Below are positions 12,493 to 24,108 of a stretch of 64,000 bases of DNA, one piece after another (the first letter of the stretch is position 1; every line of letters begins with the position of its first letter). A program made the position numbers and the translations under genes. Below the pieces are notes generated by a model. The model was given only the letters and a program-made list of their open reading frames with translations. It was not told the origin of the DNA and made no database searches. This DNA comes from Akebia trifoliata (Eukaryota > Streptophyta > Magnoliopsida > Ranunculales > Lardizabalaceae), in contig CM030714.1 in the NCBI GenBank assembly GCA_017979445.1, forward strand, positions 10,119,069 to 10,183,068, in the 5' to 3' direction.

Positions 12493-15400
12493 CTAACTAG
12501 ACAAGAACCTCATGCAAATTGGAGGATGAACCTTAGCCAACGCAAGAATTGATGAAGGGAGGATCCATAGCCCATCCCCACATATTAGACCTGAAGCAAT
12601 GGCCGGAACCATCAATCTAGACTTCTCACTGTTGAGTTTGTGCCACACGAACATAACCAAGCTCCCAACACACATGTCGATAGCAAAATTAGCGCCCACT
12701 AAGAAGGGTATTGCCATAGCCATGGGAAGAGGAACCCATTTCCCAAATTTCGTTGAAAAGTTCCTAAACACGTTTGCGGCAATGGCAAAGGCAAAGAAGC
12801 CATAACATAATTGCAAGCAATGATGGGGCAAGGCGGAGAAGCCTTCAACACCTAGAATTGCCATGTTTCGATAGATTATAGCATACGGGGCTCTGAACTC
12901 TCCATTTGGGTTTCCCACATCGAATGCCTTGTAGAAGAGAAAGAATGTGAAAGGAGCTACAATGCATCCCATGGCCGTCCCAATAGCTTGGCTTAGGAGC
13001 ATCGAGCGAGGCGAACTGAAAGTGAGATGGCCAGACTTGAAGTCATGCATTAGATCAGATGAAACAGACACGATGGATTTAATTAGGCCGCAGCCAATAA
13101 GCCCTGAAACCACACCATTGTCTTTCCCAGCCAACGCGGCGAGCACAAAAAGGGCCACTTTCCCATAATTATAGGCCATGTTCATGTCGGTTAAACCCGC
13201 ACCATAAGCATTGCAGAAACCCAAAGCCGGAGCAAGAATGTAGGCCACAACAACGTAGTACCATTTCAGCTGAGGGAACATGAGTGGGATCACAATGATG
13301 GACACAATGGAGAAGAAGGTGTATCCGACGCATGCAAGCCACACGGGAATGCTCTCTCTCACGAATAGTTCATTTCGATAAAGATCATCGAGAGAACAAG
13401 TCTGATCTACAACTGCATAAGAGAAGACAATTTGTTAATCAAAGTTCTACAAGTCGTAGGTTTCCGAAGGTCATTTGTTTAAGATTGGCCTTAATATAAG
13501 ATCCTCCCTAAATTGGTCCAAGACATTGTGAATCAAAGCACCTGGCCTCACGCCCAACTCAAGGCACCATTTGAAGTAGGGGTGTCAATGGGTCAGTTCC
13601 GGTTCGGTTCCTAAGGTATTTAGAATCGGAACCATTATAGTTTCCCAGTTTTGGTTCTTGTCGGTTCCAATTCCGGTTCTACCAAAACCACCAAGAAATG
13701 CGGGTACCCATCGGTTTTGGTTCTCAAGAATCAGTCGTAAAGCCCACTCAGGCCAATCCATCCGATCAATGGAACAAGTTATCAGTTTCTCTTTTACCTG
13801 AACCGAGGCCCTTGTCTTTCAATCTGGCATGAATACTCCTAGTTGTATAAAGCAGTATCTTGAGAAAATTGTAGAGCCCATCTCCGAGGATGAGAGCAAT
13901 GGAGATAAAGACCTGAAACCATGAGACACTGAGAAAATTATAGGTTTGCTAAGTTGCATAAGCAGCGACTAGTACTGAGAAAATCTTAAGACGAATCCTA
14001 GATATCGAAATTAGAAAATGAAAGAATATCTGATTCACATTTACTGACCTTGTAACCATTCAAACTCTTCATACTGGTTTCTGATAAACTTGTTGGGTAC
14101 CACTCTCCTTTTAGCCCATGTATCAAAGGCCACATTATACCCCATGAAAGAATAGCCCCTAGAAGCAAAGACATGTTTACAAGATGGGAACAGATCATCC
14201 CTGCTCCAACGTAAGTCATGCTGAAATCGAAGTAAAATCTACAAAAGAAATAAGATAAAACAAATTACATTTCCTGAAAGGGTCGATAATTGATGAGGTG
14301 TGAAAAGAGGACAAACAAAAGTTAAATGAAAAATGCGCACGTTTGCTTCCAAGCTTTCAACCCGAAAGTTGGAAACTGCGAGAATCCACATTGATCACCT
14401 CCAGAGTAAAACCATTGAAAGAATCCCCATATGAAACTGACCCAAAAATATTTCGCAAATCCATGGACTTGCTTCCTGCAAGAACAATCAATAACTTTTT
14501 AGAGCCAACTCAAACATGAGCTATGATTAAGAATAGAATAGAGATTTAAAAGAACCAAAAAGCGTACTTGGCCATCTTATCTCCTTGAGGTGTGTGGAAA
14601 CCATTTATTAGAACCGCAGTTGCAGTGCCGCTTGGGTAAGTTAATTTGTAGTCTATTATCATGATCTATGGAACAACGGAGATTCAATGAGAAAACTATC
14701 CCCAAGAATGTAAATTGCATTAAATTTTCAGTAAATTATAATGGTCATCTTGAAAGAACAAACTCCACTAGAAGAGACATCAGCACCCATAATTTTGTTT
14801 GCAAATTGAAGTAGAACATTGAGATCAAAGGCTATAAAGTACAAAACTAAATCAACTCAAACACTAAAGTCATGCATCGCTCAAGAATGAAACTAAATTA
14901 TATTCAAGAAGCCCATAGGAACAGATATTTTGATTCTAGTTACAATGGGTCAATCATGACCAATATATTCAATTCAAACTCTTTATAGACCCATCTCCAA
15001 GTGTCATTGAAAGCATAGTCACACAATTCTCCAAATTTTTTCAAAAATTTCATAGAAAACTCCGAATTTGGGACTAGCCGATTAATTCAGCGAATTGACG
15101 AATTAATCAACGCCTTCTCAATCAATCGTGGAATATGATGACATTTTTACCCTTCACATCCAAAATTTTAATTTTTTCAACATTCAAACACCAAGAAGAG
15201 GAAAGGATTTAGAAAGAGGTTGAAGATGATAGGTTTTGGTAAGAAACCCAAAAAAATGTTTTGTATGATCTCCCAAATTTTGCGAACTTTTTACAAAACC
15301 TTTCCAAATTTATTCAAATTAATTATGGAATCCCCACTGAATAATTACCGAATCCGAACTTTGTTACTATGATTTTAAGAAAGAATTAAATTTACCTTCC

Positions 15401-16020
15401 GGAGAGGGACCAAGGCCAAAAGCCCAACAAAGCTTGTAACAACAAGAAAGCCAATCATCCAACCAATCTCAGGTTCTTTGTAGCTCCTTGAAGTGTTCCC
15501 CTCTGTACCAACTCCTGCTTGTTCATATGTCCTCTTATTCAATCCCAACAAATAAGACCCAAAACCTCCTACAATCATATAATTAAAGTTAAAAGGACCC
15601 ACTAGACTATAAAAATGGAGAAAAAAATATTTCATTTCTGCAAAATTAACAAGAATTCGAGCCCAAACCTCCAACAGCAACACTATAACATGCAACGGCG
15701 CACGTCTGAATTACGGTGTTCTCCTGCTTAGTAAACGGAGTCGAGACAATGCCAGACTTATGAAGCAACTTTGTCCATGACTGAATGAATACGAATGCAA
15801 GAAGGGCCGCAGAGACATTGAGATTGGGAACGAGCCCGATTGTAAGGTTAAGCTTCATTACGATCATGCTGTAAATTATCCCAATTAAGAAACTTGCGAT
15901 AATTCCTCGTAAAGTGAGTTGTTTCTTCCATGGAGGAATTATGTTTGAGTATTCTTGTTGTTGGTCTTGCTGCTCTTCCATGTCCTCCATCTCAATTTCA
16001 TTTTTCTTTTCAATGTCCAT
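12493..16020 (-). CDS. YSL: Yellow stripe-like (YSL) metal-nicotianamine transporter, 7 exons, complete
   Basis: Member of the oligopeptide transporter (OPT) superfamily. YSL proteins move iron and other transition metals chelated by nicotianamine across cell membranes, probably as proton symporters. Exons on the minus strand: 16020-15669, 15568-15396, 14665-14568, 14475-14341, 14238-14049, 13912-13798 and 13406-12493. All have GT-AG introns with consistent phase and join into 1977 nt, or 658 aa, which is normal for the family. Visible family landmarks, in order: an acidic Glu/Gln-rich N-terminus, [42 protein letters not shown] then [67 protein letters not shown] and the C-terminal [10 protein letters not shown]. 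Many hydrophobic stretches fit a polytopic membrane protein. The central motifs resemble the YSL1/2/3 group more than YSL5/7/8; that subgrouping is from memory. The start is the first ATG, before an acidic leader. No frame break is seen, so it looks functional. Confidence 0.95.
13577..13745. mobile_element. One-ended GTGTCAATGGGT element in YSL intron 6
   Basis: It starts TAGGGGTGTCAATGGGTCAG and carries GGTTCCGGTTCGG-type words, as in the elements at 700 and 38,617. The other terminal repeat is missing. It lies wholly inside the intron between 13,798 and 13,406. Confidence 0.6.
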
Positions 16021-16144
16021 AATTCAAACTGAAAAAAAAAAAAAAAAAACTCGGTGTCGTCTTCGACCTTGTTGCTCGTTGTCTTCATTCACTAATCCAA
16101 TCCATCTGAATCATGAAACTTTTCATTGTTAGTTGAAATTCAAT

Positions 16145-16555
16145 GAAACTTTTATTCTCTTCTTATGTCTACTCACTCTGACCCACATAAAACCACTAAA
16201 AGCTCACAAAACCATTAAACAAACATAAATTCTGAAATGGGTCTCTGCTCTTCAAAAATCTCCAGATGGGTTTTTTATTCTCTCCTTATATCTACACATT
16301 ATGACCCACATAAAGCCACTAAAAGTTCACAAAACCATTAAAAAAACATAAAATCTGAAATGGGTCTTTCTCTTCTTCAAAAATCTTCAGATGGGGTTTT
16401 TGTTCACTTCTTATGTCTACACATTATGACCCACATAAAACCACTAAAAGCTCACAAAACCACTAAAAACTGAAATGGGTCTTCTTCAGTCTACCCACTA
16501 TAACCCCTCACAAAAACCATGAAAATATATAAATTCTTAAATGGGTTGTTTCTTT
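16145..16555. repeat. ~124 bp tandem repeat array upstream of the YSL start
   Basis: Three copies plus a degenerate fourth of a unit containing the marker GACCCACATAAA (at 16180, 16303 and 16428, so periods of 123 and 125 bp), then CCACTAAAAGCTCACAAAAC and an AAATGGGTCT block. The array begins about 125 bp upstream of the YSL ATG, so it lies in the 5' UTR or proximal promoter. The third copy has a shortened interior, and the fourth (around 16,480-16,555) keeps only the CACAAAA and AAATGGGT parts. Copy number could vary between individuals. Any effect on expression is inference. Confidence 0.85.
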
Positions 16556-18112
16556 ACTTCAATTTCTACTCACCTGCACCTCCCTACCTTTGCAATTTCT
16601 TCTTAGATCTCTCCACATAATACAAATTCATCTCTACATTCAAATATAAATAGAACTATAGAAACAACAAGAACTCACCAAATAATAGAAAAAAAATCAT
16701 TGAAAAAGAGGTCTTAGGATCATTAAATATACTTTAATGAAGTACAATTTAGAACTTGTAGTACAATAATTAATTCCAATTAAATGATAAGAACCATCTG
16801 TTGAAATGGTAAGAAACATCTGTTTTGGCTCTCTTTTCTCTCTCTTCTTTAATCTGTTCTACCAACCTTTGTCTCTCCTTGAGAAAGGACACTCTTTTGG
16901 GTTGGTCAATCAAAGATTTTTAGTGACAGTGAGGATTGAAAATTTATAGAAGGATTTGGCCATAGAAGTTGACGAAATGGGTATCTTTTAAGATTGCTGT
17001 TTTGTTTAATTCATTAAAAGACAGAAACAATGGCGGTGCCTTTCGGAGTCCATAGTTTCAAATCTCGGTTAATTTGGAGTGATCGAGTTGTCTTGGACGA
17101 GTCAACTCGTCTCGGAAAATAAACCATTAAACTCGGCTTACACCTATTTATTCATATGTATTTATATGAAAATAATTATAAATTGAGGTAGATTAGAAGA
17201 TGTTTATTTATAAAATTATATTTTATTTAGATAATAAATATTTAAATTCTAAAAATTAATTATTTTAATTAAAATATAGAAAATCTCGATTGACTCGATC
17301 AAATTTTACTAATTCGATCGAGGTTTTCAAAATATCGTCCATATAAATTTGTCTCGTTGATGAATGATACTGAGATGACTAGGGGGTGAGTCTCCGAGTC
17401 ATCTCAATCTCTGACAAGATAGGCCATGTTCTTTGGCCATAGATGCTTGGTAATAATGCTGAAGTGACCTCAAAGATTGATCTCATTTTGTACTTTCATG
17501 ACATGAAAGTGTGTACAATCATAAATGATTTTCATTGAGATACGAGCGAAAAGCATCTATGGTTATGGATTAGGAAAGTGTGAAATGAAGTTAATCAATC
17601 ATAGAGATTTTAAGTATAAATTACTTTCAACAATTTTTGTTCTAATTTGAACGTCGAAGGGTGTTTGGTAAATATCATGTCGGTACTTCAATTTAGTCGA
17701 GCAGGACTGACTCACCATTAAAGTTGTCGTTGAGGTGTTCGAGCAACATTCAAAAATAACTTCTACATAATGTCTGTTTCATATCCAATCCATCGATGCA
17801 CACGAGGGTCAGAATGTCGGATCCAGATCCATTTCATGATGATCTTGTTGATTAAATTAGGAATTTGGATCTAATCTATGCCAGATCCAATAATCAAATC
17901 CGGGTTGGACAATGATCCATATTCGACCCGAATCTGATTCCAATCCAAGTATCCAACCACTTGGATTCATATCCGAGATCCGACCCTTTTTATGTAGCTC
18001 TGCTGCATCAGCCCCTGCTCCCGAAAATGTGAGACACTCGAGGATCACCATCTCTCTGTCTCTGTCTTGCTTTCTCTGTGATGGATCGTCTCGGCGCACG
18101 TTAGACTCAACC
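16556..18112. other. Divergent intergenic region between YSL and the plastid-protein gene
   Basis: This region must hold the promoter of the rightward gene and part of that of YSL. It contains pyrimidine-rich stretches (16,820-16,880), a degenerate member of the ATGGTTTTAAAACTCG small-transposon family (about 17,045-17,420, with CTCGTCTCGG-type internal repeats) and a foldback fragment (17,450-17,640). A stretch rich in GGATCC-like words (17,815-17,995) gives rise to an overlapping antisense open frame with no sign of being a gene. I could not assign a TATA box with confidence. Confidence 0.5.
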
Positions 18113-21100
18113 ATGGCTATTCTCAGTCTCACCTCTCCTTCTTTGCTCTCCATCAGACCTCCTCAGCTCGCTTCTCCACCCTCGAATCTCAGAGCTTTAA
18201 ATTTGAAGAAAATTCTGAATCAGGTAATAATACGAAAAAATCTTTTCTTCCTCTTTAATTTGTCTTCGTTTCAGTTCGAAAATTTTCAGAAACCCTAGAT
18301 TTTGTTTTTACAGAGGAGAAAAAACAGAAATGTGAAATGTAGAGCAGAGTTTTCTCAGGATGCGCCTTTCGCCATGGCAATCGGAGCTTGTATTCTTAAT
18401 TCTCTGGTTTTTCCTATCTCCAAGGTTCCAAACGAAGAAAGTGAATCTCTGATCGATTCTAATGATGCTAGGTTTGCTATAATGGGGATCATAAGCTTCA
18501 TCCCTTACTTCAATTGGTTGGTGAGTATTTTATTTTTATTTGTTTATGAAGTTAGGGTTTTAAGTTCGATTTTATGTTTTTGTTTATTTATGTTTATTTA
18601 TTTTTTGTTTTTTGTTTTTTTTTTTTCTTGAATAGAGTTGGGTTTTCGCTTGGTTGGATACCAGTAGACAGCGTTATGTGGTGTACTCTATTGTATATTT
18701 GGTTCCTTACCTGAGGTTTGATTTTCAATAGCTATAATTTTTTGAAATTTGAATTTTTTTTATTGTTTGTTTCTTGGATCAACATTTCTGCATAAAAGTG
18801 GGATTATGGCTCCAAAACTAGACGTCAGAATCCAGATAGCGACAAATTATGAAAAACTAAGCTCTTAGTGTTAATTCTAGCGAAGGGACCAATAAAAGTC
18901 TGATTGTAGTGCATAAGCTATGAAAACCGATAATGAGATGTTAAAGATGGAATCTTGGCTTAAAATCTAGAAATAGAGTTGAGAAGTTTGAGGTCATTTG
19001 AGAAGGGAGACTACATAAATTCATAAACTGCATTCATTTTGTTTTTGATTAATAAAGTGCAAGTAAGATTTATGCTTAAGTGTAGTGAAGGCTGGAAACT
19101 ATGGGTAGCAATCAGATTTAAAATCTAATGCAACTGAAAAAATTCATTATTCTTGTAGAAGAATTATCACCCTTTTCTTGCTTATTGAGGAATTATCACC
19201 TTTGTGATCCTCCAAGGACTTGATTCATGCAAACACTTTTGTCGAAGGTTGCTGTTTGTAGCCTGAAAAATTGACAAGAAAAAAAGAAGAGAGGAACAAC
19301 AGACAACTATCTAAAACTCTTAACAACACAAAGAGCACATTTCTTCCCACTTGAAAACAAAATCCTCAAAGAATAGCCCTTCAAAGTCCTTTCTTAATTA
19401 ATATAGACAACACATCGACATAATATTCAAGATGTCCTAAACACCACCCCCCCCTAATTAAGTAAATTCTTCAGTAAGCTTGGACTTGGTATGAAATCTC
19501 AAAGACACGTTATATGTACATGTTAGTGTTTTTGCCTCTATCCAAATAGTAGTTTGACTCTCACGATTGCTCACCACAAGAATGTAAGAACCGACTCTCA
19601 ATGATTCAAAAAAAAAAAAAGAACGAGAAGAAGACAAGTTTTAGTGCTTATTGCACTCTGCATTTTGAAAAGGGTCACTAAGAACTAAGAAGGTCTTAGT
19701 TGTCAAATTTTCAGGTTATAAACAACAACCATCGACAAAAGTGTTTGCATGAATCATGTCCTTGGAGGATTACAAAGGTGATAATTCCTCAATTAGCAAG
19801 AAAATGGTGATTACTAAAGTGTAAGTAACATTTATGTTTAAGTGTAGTAAAGGCTAGAAACTATGGGTAGTGATCAAATTTAAAATCTAATGCAACTGAA
19901 AAAATTCATTATTGTTGTAGAAGAATTGTCATCCTTTTCTTACTAATTGAGGAATTATCACCTTTGTGATACTCCAAGGACATGATTCATGCGAACGCTT
20001 TTGTTGAAGGTGGTTGTTTGTAACCTGAAAAATTGACAACTACGACCTTTCTTTTTTGCAAAGCAGACAACTAAGACCTTCTTAGTTCTTAGTGACCCTT
20101 TTCAAAATGGAGAGTGCAATAAGCACTAAAACATGTTTTCTTCTTGTTCTTTTTTTTTTTTTGGGACCATTGAGAGTCGGTTCTTACATTCTTGTGGTGA
20201 GCAATCGTGAGAGTCAAACTATTATTTGGACAGAGGCAAAGTCACCGACATGTGCATATAACGTGTCTTTGAGATCTCATACCAAGCTTTTTGAAGAATT
20301 TACACGTGGCGGGGGGGGGGGGGGGGTGTTATTTAGGACATCTTCAATATTATGTCGATGTGTTGTCTGTATCAATTAAGCAAGGACTTTGAAGGCCTGT
20401 TCTTTGAGGATTTTGTTTTTAAGTGGGAAGAAATGTGTTGTTAAGATGAAAAAAGGATTCCCACCTTGGCCTCCTTTCCCTTTTGTTCTTAAGATGAAAA
20501 AATGATTTGAGGCAGTTTTGGCACCTAGGGCATAAGAAAAAATAGTCCCCAAAATGTTCATAACTCCATTGCTTGACAGAATGCAACGAAACCACTTCCA
20601 TAAGAATCCCAAGCTAAAAACGACCATTCCTTTCAAATCTTACAGCAAACAACGCAGCCTACAGATCAGGGTGGCCAAAAAATCAAAAAACTTGGTTTTT
20701 CTTGTGAAAACTTTATGGCAATGAAAACAACGCAAGGAGGGACCTAAAAATCATGATAAATCAAATCCTATTGAAAAATAATCTCCATGGTCCCATTTGT
20801 GTCAGACCTAGGACTGATGCCAGCACTGACACCTGCTGACATCAGCAACTGCAGCAGCTACATCACCTACAACTCTCTCTATGAAGCTCTGATACCAACT
20901 TGAAGGTTATCTTCTTCTTCTTCTTCTAATAGCACAACCTTGTTTACCTTTATCTTTTGAGTATTGTGTCCAGTCCATCATATTTCTCGTGTGCTTCAAT
21001 TCCCAAAATTAAATATGTAGAATTTCAAGCATCATACAGCTCTTTTTGGTAGAAAGCTTGTGGTTGCTTGCTTTTTGAGGACCACCTGACTGATTTTCCT

Positions 21101-21298
21101 TTTTCTGGCTCAATTGAGATAAATTTATTCTTTGAGAATTTTTGTTTACATGCTTAAAATGTTAAACTGAAATTATTCTATTGCTGTGATCTGAACCTGA
21201 TTTGCCTTGAACATAATCTCTTGAGAGCCTGATTCTTTTGCAATAGGGATCTGTTCTACCATTTGTTCCAATTCAGTATGAAAAAGCCCCTCTACTGG

Positions 21299-21333
<35 letters not shown>

Positions 21334-21868
21334 ACAAACATCGGTTTTGCTCATATAACTGAATTTTTAGGACAAACTTGTCGCTGAATCCGGAGGAAAG
21401 CTGGCTGCCTATTGCTAGCATTATTTTTTGCATATTTCACATTCAGGTACAGTTATCTCTAACTCTTCTTCAGTATCATTTCCCCATTTTCTTTATGTGG
21501 GCTTCTAAATACCTTAGCATTTCCAGTTGGAAGCAAGCATCTTGAATGGTGATCTTCAGGGCTTCCAACTATTTAATGAAGCTTTAAAGTTTGTTTCTCC
21601 GTCGACCAAGAAGAAAGATGCTGATTTTGAAGGTCATCAAAGAATCCCTATAAAGGTAATGTTGCCTCACATTAACTGTACTCTAATGTGATTTACACAT
21701 GTACTTACTGAATTAATAATTCTTAAGGGGAAGAAGAAAGAACACACAGAACTGCCTTCTACACAAGAACAAACAAGAAATCAGATTCGAGGACGGGAGG
21801 TTCCGGAGAGGCCCTTGGATCAACACTTGAATGAAGATGAGGATGCAGCAGAGAGAAAAGAGGAGTGA
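18113..21868 (+). CDS. Conserved-looking, probably plastid-targeted small membrane protein, 6 exons
   Basis: I do not recognise a named family. Exons: 18113-18223, 18314-18520, 18636-18715, 21371-21446, 21527-21655 and 21728-21868. All junctions are GT-AG and phases agree, giving 744 nt or 247 aa. The start ATG sits in CAACCATGGC, a strong plant context, although the frame stays open upstream. The first ~45 residues are rich in Ser, Leu and Pro with few acidic residues (MAILSLTSPSLLSIRPPQ), typical of a chloroplast transit peptide. Hydrophobic segments follow at roughly residues 57-75, 92-115, 120-135 and 145-165, including IMGIISFIPYFNWLSWVFAWL and WLPIASIIFCIFHIQ. The C-terminal ~75 residues are hydrophilic, lysine- and glutamate-rich, and end in DEDAAERKEE. 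This suggests a thylakoid or envelope protein with a soluble tail. Targeting and topology are inference. Intron 3 is 2.65 kb and carries a large palindrome. Confidence 0.8.
19045..20447. repeat. Large foldback (near-palindrome) with an extra direct copy, in intron 3
   Basis: The left arm, about 19,319-19,806, is the reverse complement of about 19,930-20,447. Matching landmarks are TTCTTCCCACTTGAAAAC (near 19,345) and GTTTTTAAGTGGGAAGAA (near 20,415). Others are ACATCGACATAATATT (near 19,412) and AATATTATGTCGATGTGT (near 20,347), and GGAGGATTACAAAGGTGA (near 19,765) and its partner CACCTTTGTGATACTCC (near 19,960). The loop plus inner right arm (about 19,808-20,074) is repeated in direct orientation at 19,045-19,312. 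A homopolymer G tract at about 20,309-20,326 faces a shorter C tract near 19,445. No transposase-like open frame is visible. It behaves like a foldback transposon or an inverted duplication; terminal repeats with a target duplication were not found. Confidence 0.8.
21299..21330. repeat. (CA)n microsatellite
   Basis: About 15 uninterrupted CA units, lying 40 bp upstream of exon 4 (21,371) of the plastid-protein gene, within the branch-point to acceptor region of intron 3. It is likely to be length-polymorphic. Confidence 0.95.
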
Positions 21869-22977
21869 AGTATTAGATAGGTGTGACCTTTGAGAACAAC
21901 AGAAGCTGATTTTTTCCTCAACATGGGTCAAGGTGATGGTCTTTGAGGGAAGTATGAGGATTCATCTATATCCAAGATAATACGGAAGTTTGCGGTTTTC
22001 TGAAATAAATACACTCGTGTTGTTAATATGCAGGTGTCAATTTCTTGTGGGCAACTTGGGCCTTTAGAAACCAAAAGAGAGTAAGATTTGGGTGTGTACC
22101 TTGTTTTGATCAATCATTAGTTATACAGGATGTAAATGCGAATGGATGTTAGAATCGTTAAATGTTATAAAAAGTATACAGATCATGATATTTCACCATT
22201 CAACCTTATATCTTGTGTCATGATCAATTTTTTGCAAATTATTTTGTTCTTTATTCTTGTTTTCTTCAGGTTTACAAAGTATTATTTTTAATGGATTTTT
22301 TTTCGTCCTTTTTCAATGTGCCTACCAAATTTATTTCAACTAACTTTAGAGTCCATTTGGAAGGTAGAAGTGCGGGAATTGGAATTAGTGTTGGGGCACA
22401 TAACTGGGAGCATTTTGCCAGCCCTTGACAGGATAGGTGAGGAATCACTCTTGATCTGATCTATTGGGGCCTAAAAGTATAAAAGTATAAGGAGTTATTC
22501 TAGGGTATTATATGGGGTGGCTTGGAAGGGTAGGTCGGGCTAAGCTGCATGGTCGCTTTGAGCACAATCAGCATCTGAACTCGTACAGTTTGTCCGACCC
22601 ATGTGATTTAGTAGCAAATGACTTGTTTGTGGTGGCATCAGCATGGGTGAATGGCTTGGATGGTTGGGTGGCATGGGCACAAGCGGTATTGGAATGTGCT
22701 TTTGGATTTACAACTTTGCCAAATTTGGATTCGAGATAGTGGCTTGTGTTGTTCACGGGAGTTGTAGCTTCAAGTCTACCTTCCGAACACGCCCTTTGAT
22801 TTTTCAATATGTACACGTCCCGAAAAAATTAAAAGTCAATGATTCTCTCACTATGTTATCTGGTTTGTTGGTTTGCTCTGTTAGAATGTGGATTCATTGT
22901 TTACCACTAGAATGAATTCAGTTTGTAGGGGTAGATAGAGATAATTTCTTTCTTAGTTTTCCTAGATTCACTAGTTA
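21869..22977. other. Intergenic, no supportable gene
   Basis: 3' flank of the plastid-protein gene. Short overlapping open frames exist on both strands around 22,213-22,915. They overlap each other in different frames, show no domain, and lack splice or start context, so I do not call genes here. Confidence 0.5.
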
Positions 22978-22986
22978 GATATGCTT

Positions 22987-23127
22987 ATGAAGACTACTTA
23001 GCTAAGTTGGTAAGGTTTGAGAAGTGTTGTTCTTATGACCTAGGTTCAAATCCTGTTAAACTTAACATCACCTCTGCCCACGGCTAACCTCTTGCTTGCT
23101 TTTTAAAAATTAAAATAAAAAAAGTTT
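22987..23127 (+). mobile_element. tRNA-derived SINE with 9 bp target duplication
   Basis: A 141 bp element. It contains an RNA polymerase III A box (TAGCTAAGTTGG) and, about 45 bp on, a B box (GGTTCAAATCC), and ends in an A-rich tail. It is flanked by the direct repeat GATATGCTT (22,978-22,986 and 23,128-23,136), the mark of LINE-machinery retroposition. It is not a tRNA gene: no cloverleaf is evident and the length is too great. Confidence 0.88.
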
Positions 23128-23494
23128 GATATGCTTGTACACAGAACTACTTGTTAAAATAGGGTTGCAACCTAGGCGAGTTGGAGGATAGAAACAAATT
23201 TTTTTATCTTAAACAAGAAATACAATTAAAATATTTAAAAAAAAAAAAAAATTTATGTAACCTCTAATTAGAGTTAAGTTGGGTTACTTGAACCTTCAAT
23301 TCATGTTCTACATAACGTGATCTAGGCTCACCCATCGATAGAGTTGAGCCCAGGTTTACCTGGGGCCAGTCTGAGCAAGTTACAATCATATGCTAAAAGA
23401 ATGTGACATTGCACACCATTTGTTACGTAAAAATAATAAACTCACTTACAATGTTTATTTGAAAATAAATAATGGTGCTGTAATATATATATAT

Positions 23495-23786
23495 ATATTG
23501 GCACCCCAACTTCTACTTAATACACCTCAATTTTTTCATTATATATCACATCTCAATTAAAGCTTAGAACGCACAATTCAAATATTACAAAGATTTGACT
23601 CTAGTTATAAATCAACATTATAACACCCATTCAAACAATTTTAATAGACTTTTACAATTAGGATTAAGCTCATATAAAATCCTAAACCTAAAAATAGAAA
23701 TTGAAAAAATAAACCATTCACTTATTTTATTTCTTTTTAAAGTGGAGTTTAATAAGTAAAAGTTGGAGTGCCAATAGCAGCTCTCA
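23495..23786. mobile_element. MITE, family with TGGCACCCCAAC terminal repeats (copy 2)
   Basis: Left end TTGGCACCCCAACTTCTACT (about 23,498) and right end AAGTTGGAGTGCCAATAGCA (about 23,759-23,780) are inverted copies. The interior is AT-rich and is shared with the copies at 11,043-11,398 (reverse orientation) and 29,320-29,706. No coding capacity. The left end abuts an (AT)n run, so the target duplication cannot be resolved. Confidence 0.8.
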
Positions 23787-24108
23787 TAAAAAATAAAAAT
23801 AAAAAATTATTTATCCCAAATCATTTTCTTTTTTTACCGATTTTATAATTAGTTTGGATGTGTAATGTCCTAGAAAAAATAAGCTGATTTCATGATTTGG
23901 TTGCTTGGCCTTTACGATTGCGAATCGATGAGATGAAATCGTGCCAGTAAAGGACGGTTTAAATAACCTCGTTAATTGGTTTGGTCGGTGGCGTCTCCAG
24001 GATAGAGAAAGGAGAATCGAAATCGCTTATTAGTGTTAAAAGGAGCCAACTCGTTTCTTCTTCTTCTTCTTCTCTACTGCAACTGCAAGCAAGGTAGAAG
24101 GTGTGGTC

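Noticed and set aside
17857..18153. 98-codon antisense open frame over the start of the plastid-protein gene
   Set aside because: It is a shadow of repetitive GGATCC-rich sequence and the transit-peptide exon; the sense gene has a full exon structure.
20092..20379. 95-codon frame with a signal-peptide-like start
   Set aside because: It lies in the right arm of the intronic palindrome, crosses a poly-T and a poly-G tract, and the left arm does not conserve it.
22512..22915. Three overlapping open frames on both strands
   Set aside because: They overlap in conflicting frames, have no domain, and the region shows no intron or start signals.
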